A DNA stretch of 47,664 nt from Caldifarciminota bacterium. GTDB taxonomy: Bacteria > SDB-A. The position numbers and the translations under genes were made by a program. Shown one piece after another: positions 1 through 8,494 of this stretch. Position 1 is the stretch's first letter. Each line of letters opens with the position of its first letter. The notes beneath the pieces were generated by a model. The model was not told the origin of the DNA and searched no databases. It worked only from the letters and a program-made list of their open reading frames with translations. The stretch spans positions 1 to 47,664 of the forward strand of contig JAFGIG010000115.1 of NCBI GenBank assembly GCA_016929715.1, read 5' to 3'.

Positions 1-2
1 AA

Positions 3-1133
3 GACACAACCCGGATGTATAAGACAATTGACGGAGGAAATACTTGGATCAAATCATGTTGTTTAGGTTGGAACCACATGAATTGCCTATATTTCTATAA
101 TGAAAATTTCGGTTTTTCAGCGGGAGACTATTTCGAAATGCCGGACAATCCTTTTAATCCGAATGCCGTATTTGGATGTGTTTTCAAAACGGAGGACGGC
201 GGAGCTCATTGGCAAGGTTTTGTAATGATTAGCTCTTACGAAACTGTAAAGAGGATTTGCATTATGGATTCAGTAATATGCTGGACTATGTCTAAGAAAG
301 ATATATGTTATAAAGCTAATATCTTCGGCCCGTATTTCATTCAAATCCAGTATGAACTGACTGACGGATATTTCCGTGATTTTCATTTCACGAGCGCATC
401 AAAGGGCTGTGCCGTAGGCATTACCAACGCATCCTCAGCATTGTATATGTGGACGACAAACGGAGGAGCTGACTGGAACCAGGACGCTGTTCTCACGGGT
501 AACGCACCGGGACTTAGAGGAGTTTTCTTCGTGGACGATAATTCCGGCTGGGTTGTCGGCCATTCAGGTTGTATATACAAGACTACAAACAACGGAGTGA
601 GTTGGGACAGTCAAGTCTCCGGAGTTACGGGCAACCTCAATGCACTGTATTTCTTTGACGAAAACATCGGATGGATAGTCGGAGACGACGGAACGATACT
701 TTTCACCGATAACGGCGGGGTTAACTGGACCAGCCAGAACTCGGGAACGAACCGCGACTTGACGACCGTATTTTTCCTCGATTCGTTGAGAGGATGGATA
801 GGAGGAGACAGCGGGACGGTTCTATGCACTCAAGACGGGGGATCGGCGGTCGAAGAAGAACAAGTCGAGCTGACAGGTTCTGAATTCATGATGTCTCTGA
901 TGTCGTCAAACAGAATTTTGAAAGTCTCTTTTCATCTGAACGCGGACACTCGAGCCGAGATATCTGGCTATAACATACTCGGACAGAGCGTCTTTTCTGT
1001 GCCGCAAACAAAGTATTTAATAGGGGAAAATTCAGTTGCGTTTGACATAGCGGATTTTCCCGCGGGTGTTTATTTTGTGAGTTTCAAAACTGATAGCTGG
1101 AAATTCACGAAGCCGTTTTTTGTGATTGAGTAA
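3..1133 (+). CDS. Secreted BNR/YCF48-like repeat protein with C-terminal sorting-like (Por_Secre_tail/FlgD-Ig-like) module; 5' truncated by window edge
   Basis: Frame stays open upstream of the listed ATG (DTTRMYKTIDGGNTW). Repeated 'GW.VGDDGTI..T.NGG..W' motifs. C-terminus 'ISGYNILGQSVF...FPAGVYFVSFKTDSWKFTKPFFVIE'. Confidence 0.8.
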   Translation, partial: DTTRMYKTIDGGNTWIKSCCLGWNHMNCLYFYNENFGFSAGDYFEMPDNPFNPNAVFGCVFKTEDGGAHWQGFVMISSYETVKRICIMDSVICWTMSKKDICYKANIFGPYFIQIQYELTDGYFRDFHFTSASKGCAVGITNASSALYMWTTNGGADWNQDAVLTGNAPGLRGVFFVDDNSGWVVGHSGCIYKTTNNGVSWDSQVSGVTGNLNALYFFDENIGWIVGDDGTILFTDNGGVNWTSQNSGTNRDLTTVFFLDSLRGWIGGDSGTVLCTQDGGSAVEEEQVELTGSEFMMSLMSSNRILKVSFHLNADTRAEISGYNILGQSVFSVPQTKYLIGENSVAFDIADFPAGVYFVSFKTDSWKFTKPFFVIE

Positions 1134-1151
1134 TATATTTTTACAGAACAT

Positions 1152-1538
1152 TCATTCTTTTTTCTGTAAATATACAAGATTCCATATAGCTCCGGTTTTA
1201 TCCATCATACCGGTAGTCCCCGCGGGAACGTGAGGTTTTTTTGTTATCTTGTCAGTTTTGACAAAACTCATAAAATAAACCTCTCCGATGGAAAGAGAGT
1301 GGATGTCTTCGAACATATCTTCGCTTCCGACTGAAGCGCTCAAAGTGAATGTGCTGTCTATACCGGTCATTTCACCTTCTATCACTTCCTGCAGTTCGCA
1401 TCTATAAAGAGTTCCCCAGCCGATGGGGAGAGAATATGTAATCAATGCTTCCAATGAGAGAGTTTCAGACTTTTCTATTGGTGTAATTCTTTGTGTGAAA
1501 AGAAAAATTAAAACGGCAAATAGTAATCTGGTTTTTAT
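1152..1538 (-). CDS. Small exported hypothetical protein, possibly starting at an ATA codon
   Basis: The listed ORF starts at TTG (1454), but the frame stays open to ATA at 1538, preceded by GGAGGAAAG. The extension reads (M)KTRLLFAVLIFLFTQRITPIEKSETLS, a typical signal peptide. Confidence 0.5.
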   Translation of the reverse strand: MKTRLLFAVLIFLFTQRITPIEKSETLSLEALITYSLPIGWGTLYRCELQEVIEGEMTGIDSTFTLSASVGSEDMFEDIHSLSIGEVYFMSFVKTDKITKKPHVPAGTTGMMDKTGAIWNLVYLQKKE

Positions 1539-2049
1539 CTTTCCTCCAGGTAAAGGTTCATAATAATTGTAATCCTAAAAAGGTTTATTTCAAAGATATA
1601 ACTAAACATAAAAATATATTTTATGAGCGCGAATGATCTGATGGAGTTATGCGGCTGAACGAAGGCGGCGTTTACGACGATGTCCCTCAGAATGCGGTAG
1701 GTTTTGCAGGGATGGCTTGGCCTAAAACTCCTTACATCTACGAATTGAATCTTTGGGAAAAACTAAATGATCTAAAGTAAAAATGAAAATACAAATATTT
1801 TATAAAAACAGCTGAAAATTAAATTGATAACAGTGGAGCTTTATTAAACCGAAAAATTGCGATAATAATGATTCAAAAATTTTATTGAATAAAAAATAAA
1901 AAAGCTCTGTGATTTTTAATAATTATTACTATAATTGTATTATAGATTCGCGACTTTTGCCTAAAAGGGAGTGTAAAGAATTGGATATAATTATACTACC
2001 TTTCCCTAATATTTGTATGAACGATATATGACCGTGAAAAGGAGGATGT

Positions 2050-3414
2050 ATGAAGATTTTTGTGATGGCGCTCCTCGCTGTGTTTTTCAGCACAGTTCTT
2101 TTTTCCGCATGGGAAGACGGGGATCCGGATTCACCGATTCTGCAGATTAGCAACAAAGCCCCTGAAAATAACTTCTCGGCATTGGATGCTGATTCTCTGT
2201 ATTGGCAGGTTCTGACGAACATGCCTGAAGGAAGATGCGGAGTATTCACGGGATACTACAGATCCGAAAACGGTGAAACACTTCATGTTCACGTCTTCGG
2301 CGGAAATGCTGCTCCGTGCACTCCTCATTACATATTCGATGTCGTAACAAACTCCTGGTCCGCCGGAACTCCTCTACCCGTTGAAATGAGATACGGAGCT
2401 TCGGCGACTTATGAAAGTAATATTTATATGTTCGGGAGCTATCTTGGGTTAGGCACATGTGTGATTTATAGCATTAAAGCCGATGCTTATTCATACGGAG
2501 CTACCATGCCGACGCCTTTGAACGACGCGAACATAGCTCTCGCAGAAGACAGAGGATTGATTTATCTTATCGGTGGCGGCTCCGGATGGACAGCTAATAA
2601 TGTTGTTCAGGTCTATGATATAGCAGGAGACTCGTATTTTTACGCGACTTCAATACCTGAAGGGGTTATGTGCGGAGCATCTGGTTATCTTGGAAACGAC
2701 ACTCTTATTTTAGCCACTGGTTATACTTCTTCGGCTCAATGGTCCGCGTCAGTTTATAAAGGTTACATAGACCCGGCAAACCCGGCGAACATTACATGGA
2801 CTGCCGATGGAAATATTCCAGGAGTGGGAAGAAGAAGGTGTGGATACGCATCGCATGGCGACAAACTCTACGTTATCGCGGGTCAGGACGGTTCTTACGG
2901 CTACCTGAATTCCTGTTACATGTATCAGTCGGATTCAGGCTGGGTTCAAATTCAGGACAAACCGACATACAGCATGAATCACACTTGCCTCACGATGCCT
3001 GTCACGCTTGTCGATGCAGATGAAATAATGCTGTTTTCCATGGCGGGTTATCTCAACAGTGTTTATATGCCATATTGCGAAGTCCTCCACACAGGCGTAA
3101 TTCTTTCAGTCGAAGAACCTGTCCTTCCTGTAACTGAAGGGTTTTATTGCTCTCTTGTATCGGGAAATATTGGAAACGGACCGGTGGTGATAAACTTTGT
3201 TCTCGCTCAAAACTCCGATGTCAGGTTCAGTGTATATGACATCACCGGCAGAGAAGTGAAAACATCCTTGTTTTCAGGAGTTCTTCAGGGGTCACATAAT
3301 CTGACATGGGAAAAGACAGACAACAATTCTGAAAAACTCCCATCGGGAACGTATTTTTTCATCCTCTCGGCATGTTGTGAATCGTATAGGGGTAAGCTGG
3401 TTTTCGCAGAATAA
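2050..3414 (+). CDS. Secreted kelch-repeat protein with C-terminal sorting-like domain
   Basis: Signal peptide MKIFVMALLAVFFSTVLFSA. Kelch-type repeats (IYLIGGGSGWTANNVVQVYD, LYVIAGQDGSYGYLNSCYMY). C-terminus 'VYDITGREVKT...LPSGTYFFILSACCESYRGKLVFAE'. RBS aaaggagg. Confidence 0.8.
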   Translation: MKIFVMALLAVFFSTVLFSAWEDGDPDSPILQISNKAPENNFSALDADSLYWQVLTNMPEGRCGVFTGYYRSENGETLHVHVFGGNAAPCTPHYIFDVVTNSWSAGTPLPVEMRYGASATYESNIYMFGSYLGLGTCVIYSIKADAYSYGATMPTPLNDANIALAEDRGLIYLIGGGSGWTANNVVQVYDIAGDSYFYATSIPEGVMCGASGYLGNDTLILATGYTSSAQWSASVYKGYIDPANPANITWTADGNIPGVGRRRCGYASHGDKLYVIAGQDGSYGYLNSCYMYQSDSGWVQIQDKPTYSMNHTCLTMPVTLVDADEIMLFSMAGYLNSVYMPYCEVLHTGVILSVEEPVLPVTEGFYCSLVSGNIGNGPVVINFVLAQNSDVRFSVYDITGREVKTSLFSGVLQGSHNLTWEKTDNNSEKLPSGTYFFILSACCESYRGKLVFAE

Positions 3415-3461
3415 AAGCTAAAGGAGCCGGAATAAGAGATTTGCTGGGCTAAAAGACGGTT

Positions 3462-6400
3462 TTATTTTAAGTATTTTTTTAAGATTTTTCTTTCTAATGA
3501 TTTAGAAAGTTTCAGATCTTTGACAGTTTTTTCAGCTTTTGGCGTTTTGTCGTCTTTTCTTCCGGCTTTTTTGTATAATTTGCCGTGATAATAATATGTT
3601 TCGGCAAGATTTAAGGATTCGCCTACTTTTTTGAATAATTTTTCAGATTTTATAAAGTAATCTTCTGCACCGTCGAAGTCGTTCATATCCGTTAAAATTC
3701 TACCCTTTATCTGAAGAAGATATGCTTGGCAAGAAGATGTCTTAATTTCCTTTTCATATTTTTCAGCTTTTGCAAGATATTTTAGAGATAGTTTAGGCTT
3801 TCGATTTATTAGCTGGATTATTGAAAGTTGTGAATAATGCCTAAACATCATCTCCGGGAGGTCTAAATTTTTCATCAATTGGACTGCTCTATTTTGTTTT
3901 TTCTGCGCTTTGCTCAAGTCTCCTTTCTTTATAAGCATTTTGGCTTCTGATAGAAGGTTTCTCGAGATTTCGGCTCGGTCGTCCATTGACGAGTTGATTT
4001 TCAGATTTTCTGAAAAGTATGATTCCGCCTTTGGATAATCAGCTGTTTCAGCGTATATTTGAGCTTTTGTCATCAGGCATGAGGAGTAACACCGTATGTC
4101 GCCGATTTTTTTTGACATTGGCGAGCATTTTTTTAGGATAGATAAAGCCTTATCAACATGACCCAGCCTGTAATGGATGCAGGCTTGATAGTAATTAATA
4201 TTTGCTATGGATTTGGTTTCGTCCATTTCGTAGAGTATTTTCAAGGAATTTTCAAAATGAGACATGGCTTTTTCGTAGTCGTTTGTAATGTAATAGAGAA
4301 TTCCGAGGTGGGCGATGTTATAGGCATATCCCTGAAGGTGGCCGATTTCTTTTTTTATTTTCAGGGATTTTTTGTAAAACACCTCCGCTTTCCTGTAACT
4401 GCAGAGCTTGAAATAAACGAACGCAAGGCTTGTCAGAATCTGAGACCTGTCCATAAGGGAAATAAATTTCCCGGATTTTTGGAGCGCTTTTTTCTGGGAT
4501 AACAGCGAATTTTTGTAATCAGAGAGTTCGAAATAAGTTAAACCGATTGTATTAAGTGTTTTGAACACACCTATTTTGTCGTCAATCATATCGAAAATAT
4601 TGAATGATTCCTTGAGGTATTTGAGGCTTTTCACATAGTCACTCATATAAAAATATGCTTTTCCGGCGTTATGCAGGCAATAGGCGTAACTCCTGTAATT
4701 TTTTTCCTCTTTAAAAAAATCGAGCAATGGAAGAGAATGACGCAGCATTTTTTTGTAATCGCTGAAAACTGAATAGAGTTCGGAAATGAAAAGGCAAATT
4801 TCAGCGCACAAAGATTCGTCGTTAATTTTTTGAGCTTCTTTAAGAATAGTTTTCGTGGTTTCGAGAGCTTCTGAGCTTCTTCCTATAAAACTGAGAATTT
4901 TTGATTTTCCGAGATCGGCAATGATTCTTTTCTTTTTGTCAAATAATCTTTCGGCGGAAACTGCTGCATTTTCGTAAAACTTCAAAGAAAGATCGTTCTG
5001 ATAGTTTTCAGCTGCTTTTTTTGCAGAAATCATCGAATGTTCATAAGCTTTATCCCAGACTTCACTTTTAAGATAGTGAAAAGACAGATCTTCATGGTAA
5101 TTTTTTGGTTTTTTTCCAGCTATTTTTTCAAGGGCTTGCGCTGTTTTAATGTGGAGGAGCTTTTTGTCCTTTTTTACGATTGTCTTATAAGTGGTCTCCA
5201 AAATAAGAGGGTGCTTGAAAGAATATGATCCGTTCTGTTTGACAATGTATTGGTGTTCCGCGAGTGAGAAAAGTTGCTCACTAATTCTATTGCTGTCCTG
5301 AAAAACGATTTCCGACAAAAGAGATTCTGTAAAGTTGGCGCCGATTACAGACGACGCCTGAAGGATTTTTTTCTTTTGGGGCTCCAGCCTGTCCAGACGG
5401 GAAAACAAAACCGAAAAAACAGAATCCGGCAAAGAAAAGCCTTCTTTGTAATATAAAATGTCTTTATCTACAGTTTCCCGCTCTTTTATGTCCTTGACTA
5501 TCTCTTCAAGAAAAAAAGGGTTTCCTCCGGATTTTTCGAGAATTTTAGAGGCGAGGATTTCATCAGAAGAATGCTGAGGCATCAAATCGAGCAGGATTTC
5601 TCTGCAATGTGAAACATCAAGCGGTTCAAGACGGAATTCTGCAAAATCTAAATACTTTATTTTTTTTATCTCCTCAATTATTTCAAAAGTGTTGTTTCTT
5701 TTTTCTGTTCTGGACAGCAGAATAAAAAGGACTGGAACCTGAAGGGGATTATTGAAAAAGAATTTAAGAAAATCTGCTGATGAGCTGTCTATCCAGTGCG
5801 CGTCATCAATAACCGCGATAAGTTTTCTTTTTAACCTGAAAATTTCTAAAAGTGCCCTGTTAGTCTCCTGTTTGAGCGATTTCGGGTCAATGTTTTCAAG
5901 GGATAAGGTTTCTCTTTCATCGAGAATTGAAAGCAGGTTGTATATATATTTTATTTCTCTGCTGATTTTATCAAATGTTTTTTCGCCTAAGAAATTCCGG
6001 ATCTTAAGCTTTTTTTCTTGATTGGAACTCTTTTTTTCAAAACCGAATAACTTTTCAATAGTATCGATTATAGGAAAATCAGGAAAATTTATACATGCGG
6101 GGGCGCACTGCGTGTAAGTGAAAAAGCAATTGTCAGCTGGTAAATGGCTATTTTTGAACTCTTTGATAAACCTGGTTTTTCCTATTCCTGCGTCCCCGAG
6201 AATGAAAACCGCACCTTTTTTTTCATACGGCATATTGTCAATTGCCGAGCCTATATTTTTTATGGTTTCTTCTCTACCTATGAAACGTGAAGCCTTTTCT
6301 TTTATTCCTCGTTTGCTTTCCGGAAATTCTTTGAAAGAAATAAAAGCGTATATTCTTAACTTTTCTCTTATACCTTTGACAAAAAAGTTTCCGATGTCCT

Positions 6401-6986
6401 TGTAATCGGCAAAATGAGAGGTCTGTAAAAAGACGCTTTCCGAAACATAGATTTCATTTTTTCCGGCGAGATTCATTATTCTCGAAGCCAAATTGACAGC
6501 GTCGCCTAATACCGTATGTTCTTTTTTAAGTTCTGAACCGATTTCTCCCCATGCTACAATTCCGCAGTTTATGCCTATGTGTATGCCGATATCCGATTTG
6601 TAGTTCGTCTTTTCTAAAATCGCAGAGTTTATCTTGGGAACAATATTCAATATGCCTTTAGAAGCTTTTACGGCGTTTTCAGTGTCATCTTCACTTGCAG
6701 CAGGTATTCCGAAAAGAGCAATAACAGTGTCGCCTTGATACTTGTGTATCAGACCGTTGTTTTGAATTATTACAGGATTGATGTTTTCAGAACAGATATT
6801 GATGACCTCGGATACTTCTTCAGGCTCCATAGCATGTGAGAGCTCGGTAAAACCCGAGATGTCGGCAAATAGAATTGTGGCGAGTTTTCTCTCTTCAGGA
6901 AATTCAAAAAACGCCAAGTTTGTTCCGCAATTAGCACAAAAATTAGCCCCTACCGGATTAATTTGACCGCAGTTTCTGCACTTCAT
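3462..6986 (-). CDS. Zinc-ribbon / class III adenylate (guanylate) cyclase / AAA ATPase / TPR-repeat signalling protein
   Basis: N-terminal CRNCGQINPVGANFCANCG. Cyclase motifs LFADISGFT, HKYQGDTVIALFG, TVLGDAVNLASRI. Walker A 'GDAGIGKT'. C-terminal half is TPR-like. Confidence 0.92.
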   Translation of the reverse strand: MKCRNCGQINPVGANFCANCGTNLAFFEFPEERKLATILFADISGFTELSHAMEPEEVSEVINICSENINPVIIQNNGLIHKYQGDTVIALFGIPAASEDDTENAVKASKGILNIVPKINSAILEKTNYKSDIGIHIGINCGIVAWGEIGSELKKEHTVLGDAVNLASRIMNLAGKNEIYVSESVFLQTSHFADYKDIGNFFVKGIREKLRIYAFISFKEFPESKRGIKEKASRFIGREETIKNIGSAIDNMPYEKKGAVFILGDAGIGKTRFIKEFKNSHLPADNCFFTYTQCAPACINFPDFPIIDTIEKLFGFEKKSSNQEKKLKIRNFLGEKTFDKISREIKYIYNLLSILDERETLSLENIDPKSLKQETNRALLEIFRLKRKLIAVIDDAHWIDSSSADFLKFFFNNPLQVPVLFILLSRTEKRNNTFEIIEEIKKIKYLDFAEFRLEPLDVSHCREILLDLMPQHSSDEILASKILEKSGGNPFFLEEIVKDIKERETVDKDILYYKEGFSLPDSVFSVLFSRLDRLEPQKKKILQASSVIGANFTESLLSEIVFQDSNRISEQLFSLAEHQYIVKQNGSYSFKHPLILETTYKTIVKKDKKLLHIKTAQALEKIAGKKPKNYHEDLSFHYLKSEVWDKAYEHSMISAKKAAENYQNDLSLKFYENAAVSAERLFDKKKRIIADLGKSKILSFIGRSSEALETTKTILKEAQKINDESLCAEICLFISELYSVFSDYKKMLRHSLPLLDFFKEEKNYRSYAYCLHNAGKAYFYMSDYVKSLKYLKESFNIFDMIDDKIGVFKTLNTIGLTYFELSDYKNSLLSQKKALQKSGKFISLMDRSQILTSLAFVYFKLCSYRKAEVFYKKSLKIKKEIGHLQGYAYNIAHLGILYYITNDYEKAMSHFENSLKILYEMDETKSIANINYYQACIHYRLGHVDKALSILKKCSPMSKKIGDIRCYSSCLMTKAQIYAETADYPKAESYFSENLKINSSMDDRAEISRNLLSEAKMLIKKGDLSKAQKKQNRAVQLMKNLDLPEMMFRHYSQLSIIQLINRKPKLSLKYLAKAEKYEKEIKTSSCQAYLLQIKGRILTDMNDFDGAEDYFIKSEKLFKKVGESLNLAETYYYHGKLYKKAGRKDDKTPKAEKTVKDLKLSKSLERKILKKYLK

Positions 6987-7071
6987 ATATCTTAATAATA
7001 CTCCAAAGCGGAAAAAAAATACAATGGGTCTGAAATTCGGATATATACTTTGTTTTATATCGAAAAACTAA

Positions 7072-7228
7072 GAGGCCGGCTGAAAAACAGATTTTAACAC
7101 GCTCAAGTTAATGCCCGAGTTTCAGCAGGTGTTTTATGCCTGATGAAACCCGGCGGGGCGAGTAAAGACCTTTTGATCTCAAATGGAGGCTGAGAGCAGG
7201 TCTTCTTTCTGTTTTTCAATCCGACCTC
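7072..7228 (-). ncRNA. Structured intergenic element: outer stem enclosing two hairpins (three-way-junction-like); RNA or small palindromic repeat
   Basis: Outer arms GAGGCCGGCTGAAAAACAG (7072-7090) and CTGTTTTTCAATCCGACCTC (7209-7228). Inner hairpin 7115-7129/7139-7153 (CCGAGTTTCAGCAGG / CCTGATGAAACCCGG). Inner hairpin 7165-7171/7198-7204 (AAGACCT / AGGTCTT). Confidence 0.5.
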
Positions 7229-7235
7229 CGGATGC

Positions 7236-8249
7236 TTACATAGGTTTAACAGGAACGCAGATGTTTATTACATGTTTTTTTTCCGGATGAGAGTCCGGGT
7301 CGTTCAGCGCCCATTCAAAACACGGTCTGTCGTCGCAGATATAACCGCTTTTAGGGAACCAATCGGCAAAAACATTGTCCCACGCATCCTGATATTGGTT
7401 TTGATCTATTTCAAAATTTGCCAATACATACTTTCCCGAAGGTATTGTCATTTTTCCTATCTCTCCCTCCACTTCTGTTTCGGGAGGAACCGTCAAGCCG
7501 ACGCTGACTCTGAGCTTGTCGGATTCAGTTATTTCAGGGTCGTCGTGATAAACCGAAAGAAATTTAACTTCGGGTCCCGAGAGAAAACCTCTCGGGCCGG
7601 CCCAACGCATGATTTTCTCATATAGTCCTCTGAAAAGAGCATCGTCTCCTTTATAAGGACCTATATGTCTGACATACGCCATGCACATTTCCGGAAGCTC
7701 CTGAACCGTGACTTTTAGGGGTTTGACTTTCGACATCTTTTTCCTCCTTGCTGTTTGAAGTTGAAGCGATAACTTTTCTCCGGAGTTTCTGTTTATCGCT
7801 TTTCCATCATACAGGTTGGAGTTTCCGGTTTCTTTCCCGTTCTTGCTCTCGTTTTCACTATTCTTGCTTTTTGATTTACGAATCTTGTTATTGACGGCGT
7901 GGCCCCCGCCTCTGTAGTCGCTGGCGCTCATGCCGTATTTATCCTTAAATGACCTCGCGAAAGCCGAAGAACTTGAAAAACCGCAATCGTAAGCTATCTC
8001 GGTTATGGAAAGGTTCTTTTTTGACAGAAGCATGCTTGCTGATTTTTCTATTCTGAGTCGGTTGATAAAACAGTTGAGAGTTTCTCCGACAGCGGATTTG
8101 AAAACTCTGTGAAAATGGTAAGGTGAAAAGTTTGAAACTTCCGCGATCTCTTTAAGAGAAAGAGAATTGCCCAGGTTGTTTTGTATGTAATCCATCGCTC
8201 TGTTTATGCGTGATAAATATTCTTTTCTGTTGTCTGAGTATCTTTTCAT
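7236..8249 (-). CDS. AraC-family transcriptional regulator with C-terminal GyrI-like effector-binding domain
   Basis: Two HTH segments (NSLSLKEIAEVSNFSPYHFHRVFK, LSITEIAYDCGFSSSSAFARSFKDKYGMSASDYR). GyrI-like region from VTVQELPEMCMAYVRHIGPYKGD onward. Confidence 0.93.
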   Translation of the reverse strand: MKRYSDNRKEYLSRINRAMDYIQNNLGNSLSLKEIAEVSNFSPYHFHRVFKSAVGETLNCFINRLRIEKSASMLLSKKNLSITEIAYDCGFSSSSAFARSFKDKYGMSASDYRGGGHAVNNKIRKSKSKNSENESKNGKETGNSNLYDGKAINRNSGEKLSLQLQTARRKKMSKVKPLKVTVQELPEMCMAYVRHIGPYKGDDALFRGLYEKIMRWAGPRGFLSGPEVKFLSVYHDDPEITESDKLRVSVGLTVPPETEVEGEIGKMTIPSGKYVLANFEIDQNQYQDAWDNVFADWFPKSGYICDDRPCFEWALNDPDSHPEKKHVINICVPVKPM

Positions 8250-8494
8250 ATATTTCTGTATGATTATAGCACAAAATCAACGGATTTTCATAAAAAATTT
8301 GGTTATTTGGGTATAAAAAACAAAAAAAATTTAAAATAAACTGTCAAATAACTGGCTGCTTTTGTCGGCAGAGGAACATAAACTACGGTATAAAGCGATA
8401 TGAATCAATTTGTTGTTTTTTGGTGTCATGGACACAACAATATTTGCAAATTCAACTCTATTATGGTAAATTCTATCATTTTAAGGGAGGTATT

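Noticed and set aside
383-829. Minus-strand ORFs 383-592 and 611-829 inside the BNR gene
   Set aside because: Antisense shadows of a strongly coding repeat protein with low-complexity Pro/Ser-rich translations.
1136-1185. AT-rich inverted repeat ATATTTTTACAGAA...TTCTGTAAATAT between convergent genes
   Set aside because: Weak stem with an insertion; may be a bidirectional terminator, but evidence is insufficient to list it.
1929-2249. Minus-strand ORF 1929-2249
   Set aside because: Overlaps the signal peptide and start of the kelch protein on the opposite strand; no family features.
4158-6966. Plus-strand ORFs (e.g. 4158-4502, 5752-6021, 6118-6405, 6778-6966) across the cyclase/TPR gene
   Set aside because: They lie antisense to a clear multidomain protein; composition reflects AT-rich antisense codons and no motif or RBS support was seen.
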